The translations under genes and the position numbers were made by a program. This document shows positions 27,251 through 38,226 of a stretch of DNA of 64,000 bases, one piece after another. The stretch spans positions 13,604,980 to 13,668,979 of the forward strand of contig CM029124.1 in NCBI GenBank assembly GCA_016859345.1, given 5' to 3'. How positions within the stretch are numbered: position 1 is the stretch's first letter; each line of letters starts with the position of its first letter. The notes under the pieces are model-generated. The model searched no databases, was not told the origin of the DNA, and saw only the letters and a list, made by a program, of their open reading frames with translations. Source of the stretch: Istiophorus platypterus (taxonomy: Eukaryota; Chordata; Actinopteri; Istiophoriformes; Istiophoridae).

Positions 27251-30200
27251 CTGTTTTATGAATAAAAAGTAATTACTAGGAGATTAATACTATTGTTTTT
27301 GTTTTAATAACATCCTCTAGATTTTTTGCTGCACACAAAAACATTTTCCAGCAAAACACTATGTATGCATTGTGTATGCATGCCTTTATGCTTAAGACCT
27401 TAGAAACATGTTGAAAGCATGTCCCTAACCATTAAATATTTGAATATTTTCAAACCTGCATTGCTTACATCTGCATATAGTTTTACTGTTCTGCTAATCA
27501 AAACATTGTTCTGGCATCACTAGTAATGAAAAAAACAGAGGAATCCTGAAATTCACTGTGAGTGTGAGCATGACAAATATTTTCTCAAAAGTCAGAACAA
27601 AGTAGTTTTGAGGCTGAAAGGGAAGGTTATTGCTATACATAGGATTACCTTAATAATTCCACCCAAAGAGCGTGACCGCCAGTGTTTCCTGCTGAATGGT
27701 GTATGAGAGTCAGCTGATGGCGTCAGCAAAGGCTCCTTTTCAAACTACGCACAAAAATACAACACATTTAGGGGCTGGGTTAGGAGTAGTTTATCTAGAT
27801 TTCATTTCTCTTCACATTGGTTAGGCTGAACAACTGTACCTGTCTGATGAGCTTCTTCTTTTTGGCAGACTCGGGCATGTTGTTGACCTGCTTGTACAGC
27901 TCTCTAAGGGCAGATTCAGTATAACTCTGAGTCTCAGATGAGCTGGTGGTGCAGGTGCTAACCTCACTTCTGACTGATCTCGTGGAGGGAGAAGGGGGAG
28001 CAGCTGTTAGCACAGCTAAAGGCCCATTTCTGTTCCCAGAACAGAGTGTCAAGTCATCCTAGAAAGGTTTGACATAACATGTGACCAGATAGATAAATTC
28101 TGTTATCTCACTACAATGATCAACTCTTTTCAACAGACATGACCACTAGAGAATATGAACAGTTTTGTCACACACCGCAAAAACATGTGAATAACAAACA
28201 AATAGCTTTTAAACCTGAATACTGAGACAGTATTCAGAAGTTTTATTTCAAGGTCCTTTGAAAATCATCCTATGAAGAGCCCAGTATCAGATTGCAGCCT
28301 TTCCAGGTTCTGTATTTAGACATGAAGTTCCTAAAATTAACCACACACCAAAGTTACTAGATTCAAAAGTTAGTCAAGAAAAAAGTTACTGTGGGAGCTT
28401 TGATGGTAGCTTTATAGATAAATTTAATTCAATGCCAGAACCCTATTTTCAATAAGATGAACTTAGTTAGAAATACAAGAAAAGACAAAGGAAAAAAACA
28501 CTCACCTTTGATTGAAGAGATTTTGATCCTGTGAAGTATAAGCGGGCATATTCTTTGATATACACAGGCGCCTTAAATGAAAGTAAATGTGTACATCCTC
28601 AGAAGAAAGATTATTGTGAAGAATTAATCTAGCATATTATAAATTAATGAACCTGGTATTTGGAAATTCATGACCTTATTCTCAGCCTAATATGATAATC
28701 TTTCACTTGCAGGGGAACATTTTGTGTAACATAGCAAGTAAAGAATCGCTCTATATGAATGAAAAAATATAAACCAAATATAGGGATCTTAAAGGTTGCT
28801 GATTGCAGGACACTTTAAAAAAACAGATAGCCTTTTATTGATTTTACTTCCACATGCAAGTTCTATGTTGTTTCTCTTTACTGTTTGCATTTCTTGTAAC
28901 CCTGGCAACAATACCATGAAGGATTCATTTGCAACAAAGATAGAAAACATTAGGAAATAATAGAGGAAACATCATTACCACACGGTTGTGATGTACTGTT
29001 TATTTATTCTCTCAAATATATCTGATCAGAAAAGAGCTGCCTGTTTTGTTTTCACATGAAAATATAGTTTAGAATACAGATGACATCAACAGATTAAAAA
29101 AAAAACCCAAAACATCTCATTTTGTTATTCCTGTCAGTCTGAGAAAAGCAACAACTGAAAAACTGAGAAACAGGCTTTAAAGCAGCTTACCTTGAATAGT
29201 TTTTGTGAGTGCCTGATGAGGAATGCTACGCCATTATTCAGTTTCTCAATGTTTCCCTGCAGATCACTTGCTGTCACCTACAACAAAAAAATATAGAAAA
29301 GAATTATGGCCAAATAAATTCTAGATAACTGTTACAGTCATTGTTTATTTGAAGGAAAACACAGTGGAGATATAGTGGGTTGTAACATACAGAAAGGTAG
29401 AACAAAATCAACCAAGAGTCTTTACATTTTTGGGCCAGATGATGTGTGGAGCAAACATTGTGGCGAGATTAATCGCAGACATCTTGTTGATGTGCTGATT
29501 GCGAGCAGTGTGGTAAAGCAAGTCCAGCAGCAGTTTCAACAGGCTGCGGTTGGCTGGTGGGAGCAGCATGAAAAGCAGCTGAAATGCCTCGATCTGGCGT
29601 TCCTTGTCAGGCACATTCGTCTTATCCCCCTTATCATCAAAGAGAGTGAGCTCTGGAAATGGCAGATGAGAGAAAAAGCAAAGGTATCACTACTATTTCC
29701 TTGTCTTGACTTAAAATTGCCCTGAATATAATCTTATCTTGAGCCACAACAAGAATCTGTGTACAAGTCAAACAACACCTCCAATCTTCAGGTGAGCATG
29801 ATAGTGTCTGTGTGTGAGCAGAGGCTCTGGCAGCTCCCCCAGGTAGGCTTTAAGCAACGTGGCTGCATCATTGGGGTGGAAGTCGCCTGTCTCTAGATCT
29901 ATCTCTGTCCCAGCATTCAGCATTTCCCTCAGGGCTGCCTGCCTTAGGCTGTGGCCTGGCACACGGAACAGCCCCTCCATTTGAAGGTCTGAGGGGTGGG
30001 AGAGAAAAATGAAGAGAGACAGCAAAAGAAAAGGGAAAAGAGAGATGCAGTGTGTAGGCGAAGAGACACAGTGAAGGAGACACAGAAGGACAAAGACAAA
30101 GAAGTGAGGAGAAAGACAGACTGAATGAATTGGAAGGAGGAAGACAGCTAGAGCAAAGTGCTTTCAGATAAATTATTGACTCAAGCATTTGCTCCCAGTG

Positions 30201-31687
30201 TCCACTTTCTGTGAATGACATCATTGCTTTCTAGAAATAAACCATGACCTCATGCTAATTCACTGCTTACCAACCAAGTTAAAGAGCAAGTAATAAGAGT
30301 TAGGATGCAGCCTTGAAATTTAACAAAACTATTTCTTATAAGAGTTAAAGATTCAGACTGATCCAGCAATTTCACTAGGTACAGTATGTCAAGAGATCAT
30401 CAAATCACGTAATTACTGGTTGTGTTTTTCTGATACAAACGCTGTCATGGTTAGGGTTGTGTTCTCTTCTGAGGTCACACATACAAAATGTATGTAGTCA
30501 TGATATCACAAACTGCTTTGGATGAAATGTCCTGCACTTAGCAGGAGTTGGGCAGTTACATGAAGTGATACTCACTTTTACTCAGGTATTCAATGAGCTG
30601 ATAGATCTGAGCTATTCCTTCCTCAGTTAATGGTGCACCAAAAACCACTCCTTTTTCTGAAAAGGCATCAAATTACACAGTATGACTGACTGTAGGTTGT
30701 GCATACAATGGATTTATTCCATCACACCAATCATTACATTTCTAGATCAATTTTATGAATTCATTCTATTACATGAACAACAACAGTAAGACCCCTCACC
30801 CTGAAAAAGAAAACAGGTATTATCCGCAGAGACAATCATTTCAATAAACACTGATCATTAATGCCATTTATAAATTTGTCTAAAAATGCCAACACATTCA
30901 CACATATAGATATATCTGTATCTGTGTGCGTGTAAAGCACTTTTCTCGGTTATTTGTCTCACTCTAAAGCAATCACACAATGAAGTAACTTGACAGATAC
31001 CTCACTTGCCGAAAAAAAATCGTTTCAGAGATTGTTAACACTCTGTTAGTCTAACCTTTCCGCCTCAGGAAGTTCAAGGAGCGTAGAAAGCCATTGGAGG
31101 AGGGCACCCTGGGCTCGGACTCTCCGGTGAGCTGGGCAAACTCGTCCCCTGGAAGGTCTATGAGCCGAGTGATGTTGCTGAGTATCAAATCCGCGAAGGC
31201 CTGTGGATGCTCATGTCTCAGCCTCTCGACGAAGAAGTCCGGGTTAAAGATGACAGGTTGACTTGCGTTCGGCTTCCCCTGGCTGATAAACACACTGCAC
31301 CTTGTCCCTCTGTCACAAAAGAAAAACAGTCGGAGTCTGAGTCTGAGTTCATCATGAGGCTAAGCGGAACGGGAAAGCTCAGAGCTGGAACTTTAAATTT
31401 AGCTGTTAAAACAGAAGGATGCCGATATGAATGACAAAATTGAATGAATAAGCGGAATCAACGTATGACAAGTTGTTGCTAGGTTAGCTACGTTGGCTAA
31501 CACTAACAAGACTGATAATGAATTTAAATACTGAGTAGTTAAGTATATTTTATTAACATCGATCGTCACATCGAAACATACAGTTCATACAACGGTTTTT
31601 ACTTGTTAATCTTTCGACCCAACTAAAGAAAAGCCGGTACCTTCTCTCTAATTTGTGATTGTTTTGGGGATCATTTTCAGCCGCCAT
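27155..31687 (-). CDS. arhgap19: arhgap19, Rho GTPase-activating protein 19, complete
   Basis: RhoGAP that stimulates GTP hydrolysis by Rho GTPases; the family member is known to act on RhoA in dividing cells. Ten coding exons: 31641-31687, 31056-31309, 30576-30656, 29779-29988, 29426-29652, 29191-29277, 28506-28571, 27840-28058, 27649-27744, 27155-27250. They sum to 1,383 nt, 460 aa plus TAA, against 494 aa in human. The RhoGAP domain spans about residues 100-300, with the arginine finger at R136 (EGLFRVPG) and the NLA motif around N259 (MSAINLATMFAPH). The N-terminal segment has IFNPDFFVERLRHE and ITRLIDLPG. The C-terminal tail has the conserved NMPESAKKKKLIRQ and RSRSLGGIIK. All junctions are in phase with GT/AG. 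It lies head-to-tail with slit1, as in human. Confidence 0.97.
27649..27744 (-). CDS. arhgap19: arhgap19 exon 9
   Basis: 96 nt, phase 0/0: FEKEPLLTPS, then HWRSRSLGGIIK, matching the basic RSRS segment of the family. Acceptor GTGCGTAG, donor GTAATC. Confidence 0.88.
27840..28058 (-). CDS. arhgap19: arhgap19 exon 8
   Basis: Serine-rich tail ending in ALRELYKQVNNMPES and AKKKKLIRQ, close to the human sequence. Acceptor TTTCTAG, donor GTACAG. Confidence 0.94.
28506..28571 (-). CDS. arhgap19: arhgap19 exon 7
   Basis: 66 nt, phase 0/0: APVYIKEYARLYFTGSK and LQSK. The short length is supported by exact splice borders on both sides. Confidence 0.93.
29191..29277 (-). CDS. arhgap19: arhgap19 exon 6
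   Basis: 87 nt, phase 0/0: VTASDLQGNIEKLNNG then VAFLIRHSQKLFK, the end of the RhoGAP domain. Confidence 0.95.
29426..29652 (-). CDS. arhgap19: arhgap19 exon 5 (RhoGAP core)
   Basis: Encodes ELTLFDDKGDKTNVPDKE, the helix LLKLLLDLLYHTA and NLATMFAPHIIWPKN, including the conserved NLA asparagine. Acceptor TTTCCAG, donor GTAAAG. Confidence 0.96.
29779..29988 (-). CDS. arhgap19: arhgap19 exon 4 (arginine finger)
   Basis: Carries the catalytic arginine loop EGLFRVPG and then DFHPNDAATLLK, LGELPEPLLTHRHY. Acceptor CCCCTCAG; donor GTGTTG is non-consensus at +3 to +6, but phase and homology fix it. Confidence 0.95.
30576..30656 (-). CDS. arhgap19: arhgap19 exon 3
   Basis: 81 nt: EKGVVFGAPLTEEG then IAQIYQLIEYLSK, the start of the RhoGAP domain. 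Acceptor TTTTCAG, donor GTGAGT. Confidence 0.95.
31056..31309 (-). CDS. arhgap19: arhgap19 exon 2
   Basis: Encodes the N-terminal conserved segment (VIFNPDFFVERLRHE, NITRLIDLPGDEFAQL, GFLRSLNFLRRK). Acceptor GTGACAG, donor GTTAGT. Confidence 0.95.
31641..31687 (-). CDS. arhgap19: arhgap19 exon 1 (coding part)
   Basis: Encodes MAAENDPQNNHKLER. The ATG at 31685-31687 has good context (AAGATGG). Donor GTACCG, ends in phase 2. Confidence 0.88.
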
Positions 31688-31719
31688 CTTCGTTTTGAAT
31701 CTTCCGCCGTTTCATCCTT

Positions 31720-31790
31720 GGTCCCGCCCACACTATTGTGATTGGTTGAAGCGTACTGACGTCACCCGGGGGGGAGGACGACACGTGTGA
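31720..31790 (-). promoter_or_regulatory. arhgap19 core promoter motifs
   Basis: Just upstream of the ATG: a GC-box-like CCCGCCC at 31723-31729, an inverted CCAAT box (ATTGG, 31741-31745), a perfect palindromic CRE (TGACGTCA, 31757-31764) and an E-box CACGTG at 31782-31787. No TATA box is evident, as expected for a proliferation-linked housekeeping-type promoter. Confidence 0.6.
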
Positions 31791-31838
31791 CGCACTTTGG
31801 ATCATACAGGTCAACGGCATTAAGAATAAGTTGTTTAT

Positions 31839-32150
31839 TTACGCGTCCACCTGGCTCGGTGCAATATTAAGATTTATTTGGAGATGTGTTTCTTTCCTCC
31901 TGACAAAGTCCAATATTTGCTCCACTCTTACATCTTGGTCTCCACCGACTCCCGAAGTGAAGAAGTGAAATGGATATTCAGCTGCTAAAATCCCCACTAT
32001 GTTTACCAACTTCTTTCTGTTTTGTCCGTCCGATGTTCGGTGAGGATCAGCTAGTAAACAGTTGGTTACTGGAAAAAAAAAAGAACAACAACCTACTGCT
32101 CGTGGAAACAAGGTTTTGATTGAGTCAGTAAGATTTAACAGGGAGTCCAT
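31839..32150 (-). CDS. Unidentified small ORF upstream of arhgap19
   Basis: 103 codons from ATG (32148-32150). I do not recognise it. The last about 75 residues have balanced, protein-like composition (NRKKLVNIVGILAAEYPF, VRVEQILDFVRRKE, LQINLN) and no repeats. An AATAAA overlaps the stop (TAAATAAA). A strong polypyrimidine tract plus CAG at about 32,072-32,084 precedes this part, so it may instead be the terminal exon of a spliced gene whose upstream exons I could not find. A GT 28 nt upstream is too close to define a normal intron. It could also be a pseudogene or a chance ORF. Confidence 0.4.
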   Translation of the reverse strand: MDSLLNLTDSIKTLFPRAVGCCSFFFPVTNCLLADPHRTSDGQNRKKLVNIVGILAAEYPFHFFTSGVGGDQDVRVEQILDFVRRKETHLQINLNIAPSQVDA

Positions 32151-32450
32151 TCAAGGAGTCAATAATGATCTCTATGGAGAAGTAGAAAATATGGTCACTC
32201 GGCCTACGTATTTCTGATATAGACCTCAAAAATTAGAACAAAAAATCAAGGAAAATCAAATTCCTGGCAATCTCAAAGAGGCATACTGACATCGTTTATT
32301 CTTGGTGCTGGTTTGTCATTGACACAATTAAAAGATGGAAAACATCCACAAACTGCTTTTTTTGTTCCCAGATCTTCTTTTTCTTTTCATTACACAGTAT
32401 TTCAGTTACTGAGAACAATTTCGACCGCACGCTGTCAATTATATTTTCTT

Positions 32451-32500
32451 ACATTTACTCATTTGTCAGACGCTTTTATGCACAGCGACTTACGAGTGAG
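32451..32500 (+). repeat. Fragment of a fish-type interspersed repeat
   Basis: ACATTTACTCATTTGTCAGA followed by CGCTTTTATGCACAGCGACT resembles a short motif I associate with many fish genomes. Family not assigned. Confidence 0.4.
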
Positions 32501-32527
32501 CCACAGCCATTCTACAGGCTGTGGCTC
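32498..32527. repeat. Perfect 11-bp inverted repeat (hairpin)
   Basis: GAGCCACAGCC (32498-32508) and its exact complement GGCTGTGGCTC (32517-32527) are separated by 8 nt. It follows a segment (32451-32500) that looks like a widespread fish interspersed repeat. Confidence 0.7.
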
Positions 32528-32537
32528 AATAGAAAAT

Positions 32538-32599
<62 letters not shown>
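32538..32599 (+). repeat. (GATA)n tetranucleotide microsatellite
   Basis: About fifteen ATAG/GATA units without interruption. Confidence 0.95.
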
Positions 32600-32600
<1 letters not shown>

Positions 32601-33634
32601 GGTTGATAAGTACCACACAGAAAAAGAAGTACCATAATCTCCAACCTTTGAGAAATTTAGGGGGCAGTAATGCAGAGACATGCTGTAGTAAAAAGAGTTG
32701 GACAGAGTGGTAGGAATAAAAACTGATATTAACCTGTATCTATTTATGGTGGGTTGATGTCTCCTGATGTTGATTGTCTTGACGACACATGTAGACATTC
32801 TAATCCACTCTCCTCCATAACATGTCCAGATATTTGACAAACTTATATTTATAACACTTGTAAAATACAATAACATTCACGAAAATATAAATTATAAAAC
32901 ATATTTCAGATAAATATTGTATATCATGGCGATTCTAAACAAATTAGTTATGTTTAAAGATGTAGGTTCAATCATGCAAGCGTCAAGCAGTTTTTTGATG
33001 CCAGGAAAAAAATAAAGCACGTAATTGTGTTAACACCGGCAGTGAGCAACACATTTATGATTCATTCAGGGTGCTATGCCACCATTTGACAAACACTTTT
33101 ACAGGCTAATGCAAGGATCAGTCATGTTCAAACACGTTTTTTAATTGTACCCTTTTGGTCCCTCCTCTGTGTTCTCTATAATGGAAACTGGATGTATATA
33201 TCACACGTACAGATATGATTTGATTAATACTCTTGAACAACATATAGTTTAAACTCACTAGCATATGAATAGCATCTTATCCAGTAATTTCTTGAGGGAA
33301 TGTTTAGAAATTCAGCATCACACTGGATACAAAGAAATTACACTCCTACATTGAATGTCTTCACGTCTGTCCCAATAACGTAAGCTGTAAAGCTTCTCTA
33401 GTTAGACACAAAGGCATCTGAAAGAACAGAAATGTTCCATGACAGTACAATACCATTACTTCCACACAATTTGTAGACACAGTAAGCATTCTTACAATAG
33501 TTACAAAAAATAACTGATAGAATATGACTTAAGCTAGATTTCATAACACAGAGAAACTACTGGAATAAACAGAAAAGAAAGAAAGCAGAGTTTTAGGAAA
33601 AATCATTAGCATAGGAAGTCTGAAAGTGAAACAT
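32600..33634. other. Intergenic / 3' flank of the GPCR gene
   Basis: AT-rich. Probably contains the 3' UTR of the GPCR gene. No coding exon recognised. Confidence 0.5.
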
Positions 33635-34083
33635 TCACAATTCATATTGTATGTTCTTGCAGCTATGTTGAAAGGGGTTTTCATGGCTATCTCCATCCCT
33701 CTGACCCAATTTGTTAGTGACTGTATTTCTCTTTTTGTCTGCCCTCTTTCTATAGCATTTACCATCACTTCTCTCATCCTCTGCTCTTTTCTTCACTTGA
33801 ACTTCTTTACCACGACCAAGACCTGCTTCCATGCTTCTAGTAGTAGAGTAAGGCCTAAGCCTACCCAGCGTTCTCCTGCACGCTCTGCGAAATATGTGGG
33901 ACGAGATACAGAAAAGCAGAGGATCCAGAGCACCGTTGATATACCACAGTGGAAGGGACAAGTAAGATTTCAGGATTGTGTAGACAGAAAGGACAGTGTT
34001 AGACCACACAACCACGTAGACCTGCATCAGTGATGAGGCAATATCAGGGAAGTTGCAGACAAAAAAGGCCACCACGACTGCAC
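33635..34083 (-). CDS. GPCR exon 6 (TM6, TM7, tail)
   Basis: Encodes VAFFVCNFPDIAS, LPLWYINGALDPLLF, CISSHIFRRACRR and a roughly 75-residue basic tail, with the stop at 33635-33637. Acceptor TTTTTCAG. Confidence 0.92.
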
Positions 34084-36843
34084 CTGAAAAATGAAACAGA
34101 TGATTTAGCTCAAATATACATGGCCTAAATTACCACAGCATATCAGTGCAATAAGTTTGCATTCGGTAGGATCTTTGGTCTAAATGCAAGGCATCAAAAA
34201 AACGTATTAGAGGTCCTTGCAGTGGGGTAACTTGCTGCCTTCAACAACAACAACTCTTTGGAAGTCCCTCCTGTCTTTGCTGAGGCAATCAACTCATCTG
34301 ATTAGCCAGAGGAAGATGACCAAACTTAAATTTTAGCAGTCAGTTACCATCAACATCCAGTGATTTCTCTATGCATGTTTTACCATTAATATCATGGTGA
34401 TTCATAATATGACACCCTGCAGATGCTCACACAGAGCTTCCAGCAACAGCTACTTTGCAAGGAAATGTAAAAGAAATTCAGTCTGCTATTCTCTGGAGCG
34501 ACCAGACACTTAGATCTTTGGTCCACATCGGGCTGAGATAAATCAAAGCATCTGGGGGATTCACAGTGCCAAAACCTCAACACGTAAACAAGGTTTTATA
34601 TTCATCCATTGCTCACCCATGAGTTTTAGAGCTCTCTTTTCATTTAATAGTAGCTTTCCATTCTGATGGCACTGAATATCTCGTCTCCCTTCTGGATCCA
34701 GCCCCATGAGACCCATATTTCTCCTTTGATGTCCGTTCCTCCTTAGGTGAAAGAGGATGAGCAGATAGAGAGTAAAGATGGAGACCAGTGGGACCTGCAG
34801 TTGGAGAAGCATGTTGAGTGCCTGTGTTTGGTGCACATAAGCAATTGCAATCTGTTGGATAGCATTTACTTCACCAGAAAGAAGAATCCCGCTCTTAGGA
34901 GTAAAGCTCCTTTGTAGATGTGTGCAGGATCAGGCTCTGTCATCTCACACATGATGGAGACATGGAAGGTGTCTTCTTTTGTTGTGGCTGTGTAGTCCAG
35001 GATGCAGGCACGTGCCTGGTCATAGACCAGACCAAACGGCACTGCCGAGACCAGAGAGATAATCCATACTGAAACAAGGCATAGAAGCCTAAACCTCTGT
35101 TTGACATCGAGGAGAAAGGGTAGAAAATTCCATTTGTTAGACTTTGTTCACAAAGTTTTATGAAATGCTACACATTGGTTGCAATTGCATTTTGTATTGT
35201 CTTCAGTTCTCTTCAGCGCCATGTGCCTTGTTTGTATCTAAAAAATGTTTGCAGTACATTTTTTTGAATAAGAAAAGTCCCTGTATTTCGATACATGCTT
35301 TACTTTCTACTGGTGTATATAGTATCTTGTACATGTTATTTCTTGAGTAAGAACAAGACAATACATTTTGGGGACAAAACCAAACATGAACATCTGGGTA
35401 AATGTACTAAACATTATTAGAAGACCTCATAAAGGGTTTTTTTTTGTTTGTTTGTTTATATGGGTTTGGGTTTTTTTGCATTTTATGTTATAGTCACTGT
35501 TTCATTTAGAAAACTATGGTGGGAAAGCAGTATATTTTTGTTGTTCAAGTATGGCACCTTCAGGCTGGAAACAGACCACATGGTGTGGCAAATGGCTGCA
35601 TAGCGCTCAGTGGTGAACATCAAGATAATCCAACTTGTGGTGGCACAGTACACTTGGCGGACCATGAAGTAGATCTTGCATACTGCTTGGCCCAGACGCC
35701 AAGGGTAGCTTTCCCAGTAATACCGATACAAAGTTACTGGGATGGTCAACAGCTGCAGAATGTCTAAGATTTAAAGAGAGAAGAAGATGGACATTATTTC
35801 ACAAATTTACACCAAGGATGATTCCTTGAAGTACAGAGAATACCCTGTAACTGTGGTATTTAAAAGGGGCTACAAAAAAACTAGGACTGACAATGTTGAA
35901 TTAAAAACATTTGTTCAAATTGAAATTAAATGAGTTTGCATTGTATATGGCAAAAAAACAATGATATTTAAATTAAAAAGTCTAATCTTAATTCTCAGTT
36001 TTGAAATACGTGGTTACTGCATACCTGAACTGAAATAAAGGATGAATTATTATCAGTATCCTACCAAATAAAATGTTGTCAAATTAAGAATGAAATGCAC
36101 TTGCAATGTTTGAGTTTGTTGACACTAATTCAAGCAGTATGTTATATGAAATGCATTGTATGCATTGAACAGATTTCAAAAAACAAGCCTTAATAATTGC
36201 ATTTCAATTGTATTTTAGTTTGATAGGAACATAATTCAGTCTTAAATGCCATTTTCCAATTTGAAAATGACACTTAGTTATAAAATATGGAGGGGTGAAA
36301 CCTAGTAGACAAATGAAAATTATTTACATAATATTTTCAATTAAATATTATCAGGACTTTTTTCCCATGAAGTGAAAGGTGTTAGTGTGTACCTGATATG
36401 ACCAGGCTGAGCAGGTAGAATCGAATGGCACTGACTTTCATATGAGCATCCATGAGCAGGGTCAGTATGCTCACACCATTGAATAAGACCTGTAGAGCAT
36501 TGGGGGACAGCATATAGTCGTTCCCAGATTGAAAAAATGTATTTTTAACTGCCAGCATATCATTAACACTAGTACGGTGGCTAAGTGCTGTAGCTTTACT
36601 TGTATTTTAACAACATATGTACCACTGTGTTGCAATTCTGAAGATAGAAATGGCCTGTGTGTCAAGTGTGTCTAGTAAATTGAACGTTCATACCCCGAAC
36701 AAGAAGATGATGGTGTAGAAGAGGGTCATGGGGAGAGCAATTGCCAGAGGCTCACTTTTTGTGGCACCAATGCTGAGCTTTGGCATCTCACTTGGGCTGA
36801 CATTACAGCTGAAGAGGTATGAAATCTGATCTGAGAAGTTCAT
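33635..36843 (-). CDS. Rhodopsin-like (class A) GPCR, peptide-receptor type, complete
   Basis: Seven-transmembrane receptor of 433 aa from six coding exons: 36694-36843, 36393-36489, 35558-35763, 34875-35096, 34617-34794, 33635-34083. All junctions are in phase with GT/AG. Landmarks: an N-glycosylation sequon at N2 (NFS), another at N14 (NVS), TM1 N54 (LFNG), TM2 D83 (VISD), C111 before TM3, E135-R136-Y137 ending TM3, W162 in TM4, and C182/C201 in extracellular loop 2. TM6 reads C-N-F-P (294-297), so the usual CWxP tryptophan is Asn. TM7 reads DPLLF (338-342) in place of NPxxY. A basic helix 8 (FRRACRRTLGRL) and a long Lys/Arg-rich tail follow. It most resembles the ghrelin/neurotensin/GPR39-like peptide receptors, but I cannot name an orthologue and the ligand is unknown. 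Confidence 0.88.
34617..34794 (-). CDS. GPCR exon 5 (TM5, loop 3)
   Basis: Encodes VPLVSIFTLYLLILFHLRR, then intracellular loop 3 to NEKRALKLM. Acceptor ACTGCAG, donor GTGAGC, ends phase 1. Confidence 0.88.
34875..35096 (-). CDS. GPCR exon 4 (TM4, loop 2, TM5 start)
   Basis: Encodes LLCLVSVWIISLVSAVPFG, a long second extracellular loop with two Cys, and RAGFFFL. Donor GTGAAG. Confidence 0.87.
35558..35763 (-). CDS. GPCR exon 3 (TM2 end, TM3, ERY)
   Basis: Contains the loop-1 Trp (YPWRLGQAVC), TM3 and TTERYAAICH. Acceptor ATCTTAG, donor GTGCCA, phase 0. Confidence 0.93.
36393..36489 (-). CDS. GPCR exon 2 (TM1 end, TM2)
   Basis: 97 nt: VLFNGVSILTLLMD, then AIRFYLLSLVIS. The split Asp codon at the 3' end is TM2 D2.50. 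Acceptor CTACAG, donor GTACAC. Confidence 0.87.
36694..36843 (-). CDS. GPCR exon 1 (N-terminus, TM1 start)
   Basis: 50 codons from MNFSDQISYLF to LFYTIIFLFG. The ATG is at 36841-36843. Donor GTATGA, phase 0. Confidence 0.85.
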
Positions 36844-38184
36844 TGTCAGGCAGCAGCTGATTAAGAAAGATGTTATAAGGAAACGTTATTTAAATTCCAT
36901 GACTGTGTAATAAAAACAATGGGTTTACTTTCCAAGTTTGCAATCAGCGGGCATTATTCAGGTCAGATCTCATTGTTTTTAATTAGTCTGTATTTAAATT
37001 TTAAATTCAATTTAATTTTATTCATTTAGCTCAAAAAATTATAAACGAATGATGCAATATCAGTTATTTTATGGTATTGGATAAATTTGGTTTCACATGA
37101 ATCAGTAGTGCAGCCAGCCAGAAGGTTCGAAGAGGAGGGTTTTTCCTGTATATTTGCTCTCAATATATGAAATGAAGATGTTTATAAGAGACTGATGTCT
37201 CAATTATTAGCTTCAAGGTAATAAAAGGAGTGTCTAGGAGCAATCAAAATGCAGCTGCCATTCTAGGAATGCTATACAATTCATCTTTATCCTTTCATTG
37301 GTTTATTGAATTTTTAAAATGTTCACATTGTCCTTCTTATTTTAATTGATGTCTTAGGTTCACCGTAGGGTTATTACAGTACATATATTGCCAAACTAAA
37401 AAAATACATTCTCAGTTTCAGTTGCCTGAAAAAAAAAAGAACAAAAAAAAGATTTATGTTAAACTTACAGAAAGCATATCTAAATCCTTTAAAATACACT
37501 TTAGGTGAGGTGAGTGATACAAAGTAAATCATTCATTTATTTACAGACGTGTTCTTATTTGAAGATTAAGGGAAGCTTATGCAAGATCACTGTGCACAAG
37601 AGTGATCATTGAAAGTCAGACAAAGTTATGCCACCTTTTGTTAAAAAAAAATAATTGCAGTTAAATACAAGGGCAGCGTAAATATCAGTGAAAATGGATT
37701 AATTAGAGGGTACATCATACAGAGTGCACTGTAATCATATTAATCTGTCAGACATTTCACTTGAATGTAATAGGAAACTGACGGGTTTCATAATGCTTAA
37801 TATAATATACAATATATAACACACATACTCTACAACCTCCTACACTGCCAGCGTAGTACATTTCAAAATCAAGATGATTCTTGTTTTACAGTAACTAATG
37901 TACAGTTTAAGTTTGGCCTGTATGAAAGTATATTGGACCAGTAATGTGTAGACTTACCTTCTAGCAGTAGAAATATGGGGAGAAACCCAGCACCTCTCTT
38001 CACAAGCATGATACACCTTTTTGATTTTCTCCCTCCTTCTCTGACTGTGACTGACTCTCACTCAATCACTGTCTCTCCCTCACTTCCTCTGCCTCCCTCT
38101 CTCCCACACACTGACATAATGATGGTCACAAAAGCGGCTGAGAAAAAAGCCTAGGTCGAATCCAGCGGCTTTATTATGCATCAA
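36844..38184. other. GPCR upstream region
   Basis: AT-rich 5' flank. Non-coding 5' exons are possible, but none can be placed. Confidence 0.5.
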
Positions 38185-38226
38185 TATCCATATCCATATC
38201 CAGATCCAGATCCAGATCCAGATCCA
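38185..38226 (+). repeat. Hexamer tandem repeat (3 TATCCA + 4 GATCCA)
   Basis: Seven exact 6-bp units, the first three TATCCA and the last four GATCCA. The array abuts the left inverted repeat of the Tc1-like element. Confidence 0.92.

Noticed and set aside
32070..32100. A 28-nt intron in the small ORF (GTAGGT to TTTCCAG)
   Set aside because: Too short for vertebrate splicing. If the acceptor is real, its donor must lie further upstream.
33626..34033. 135-codon plus-strand ORF
   Set aside because: Antisense shadow of GPCR exon 6, which has TM6/TM7 motifs and matching splice phases.
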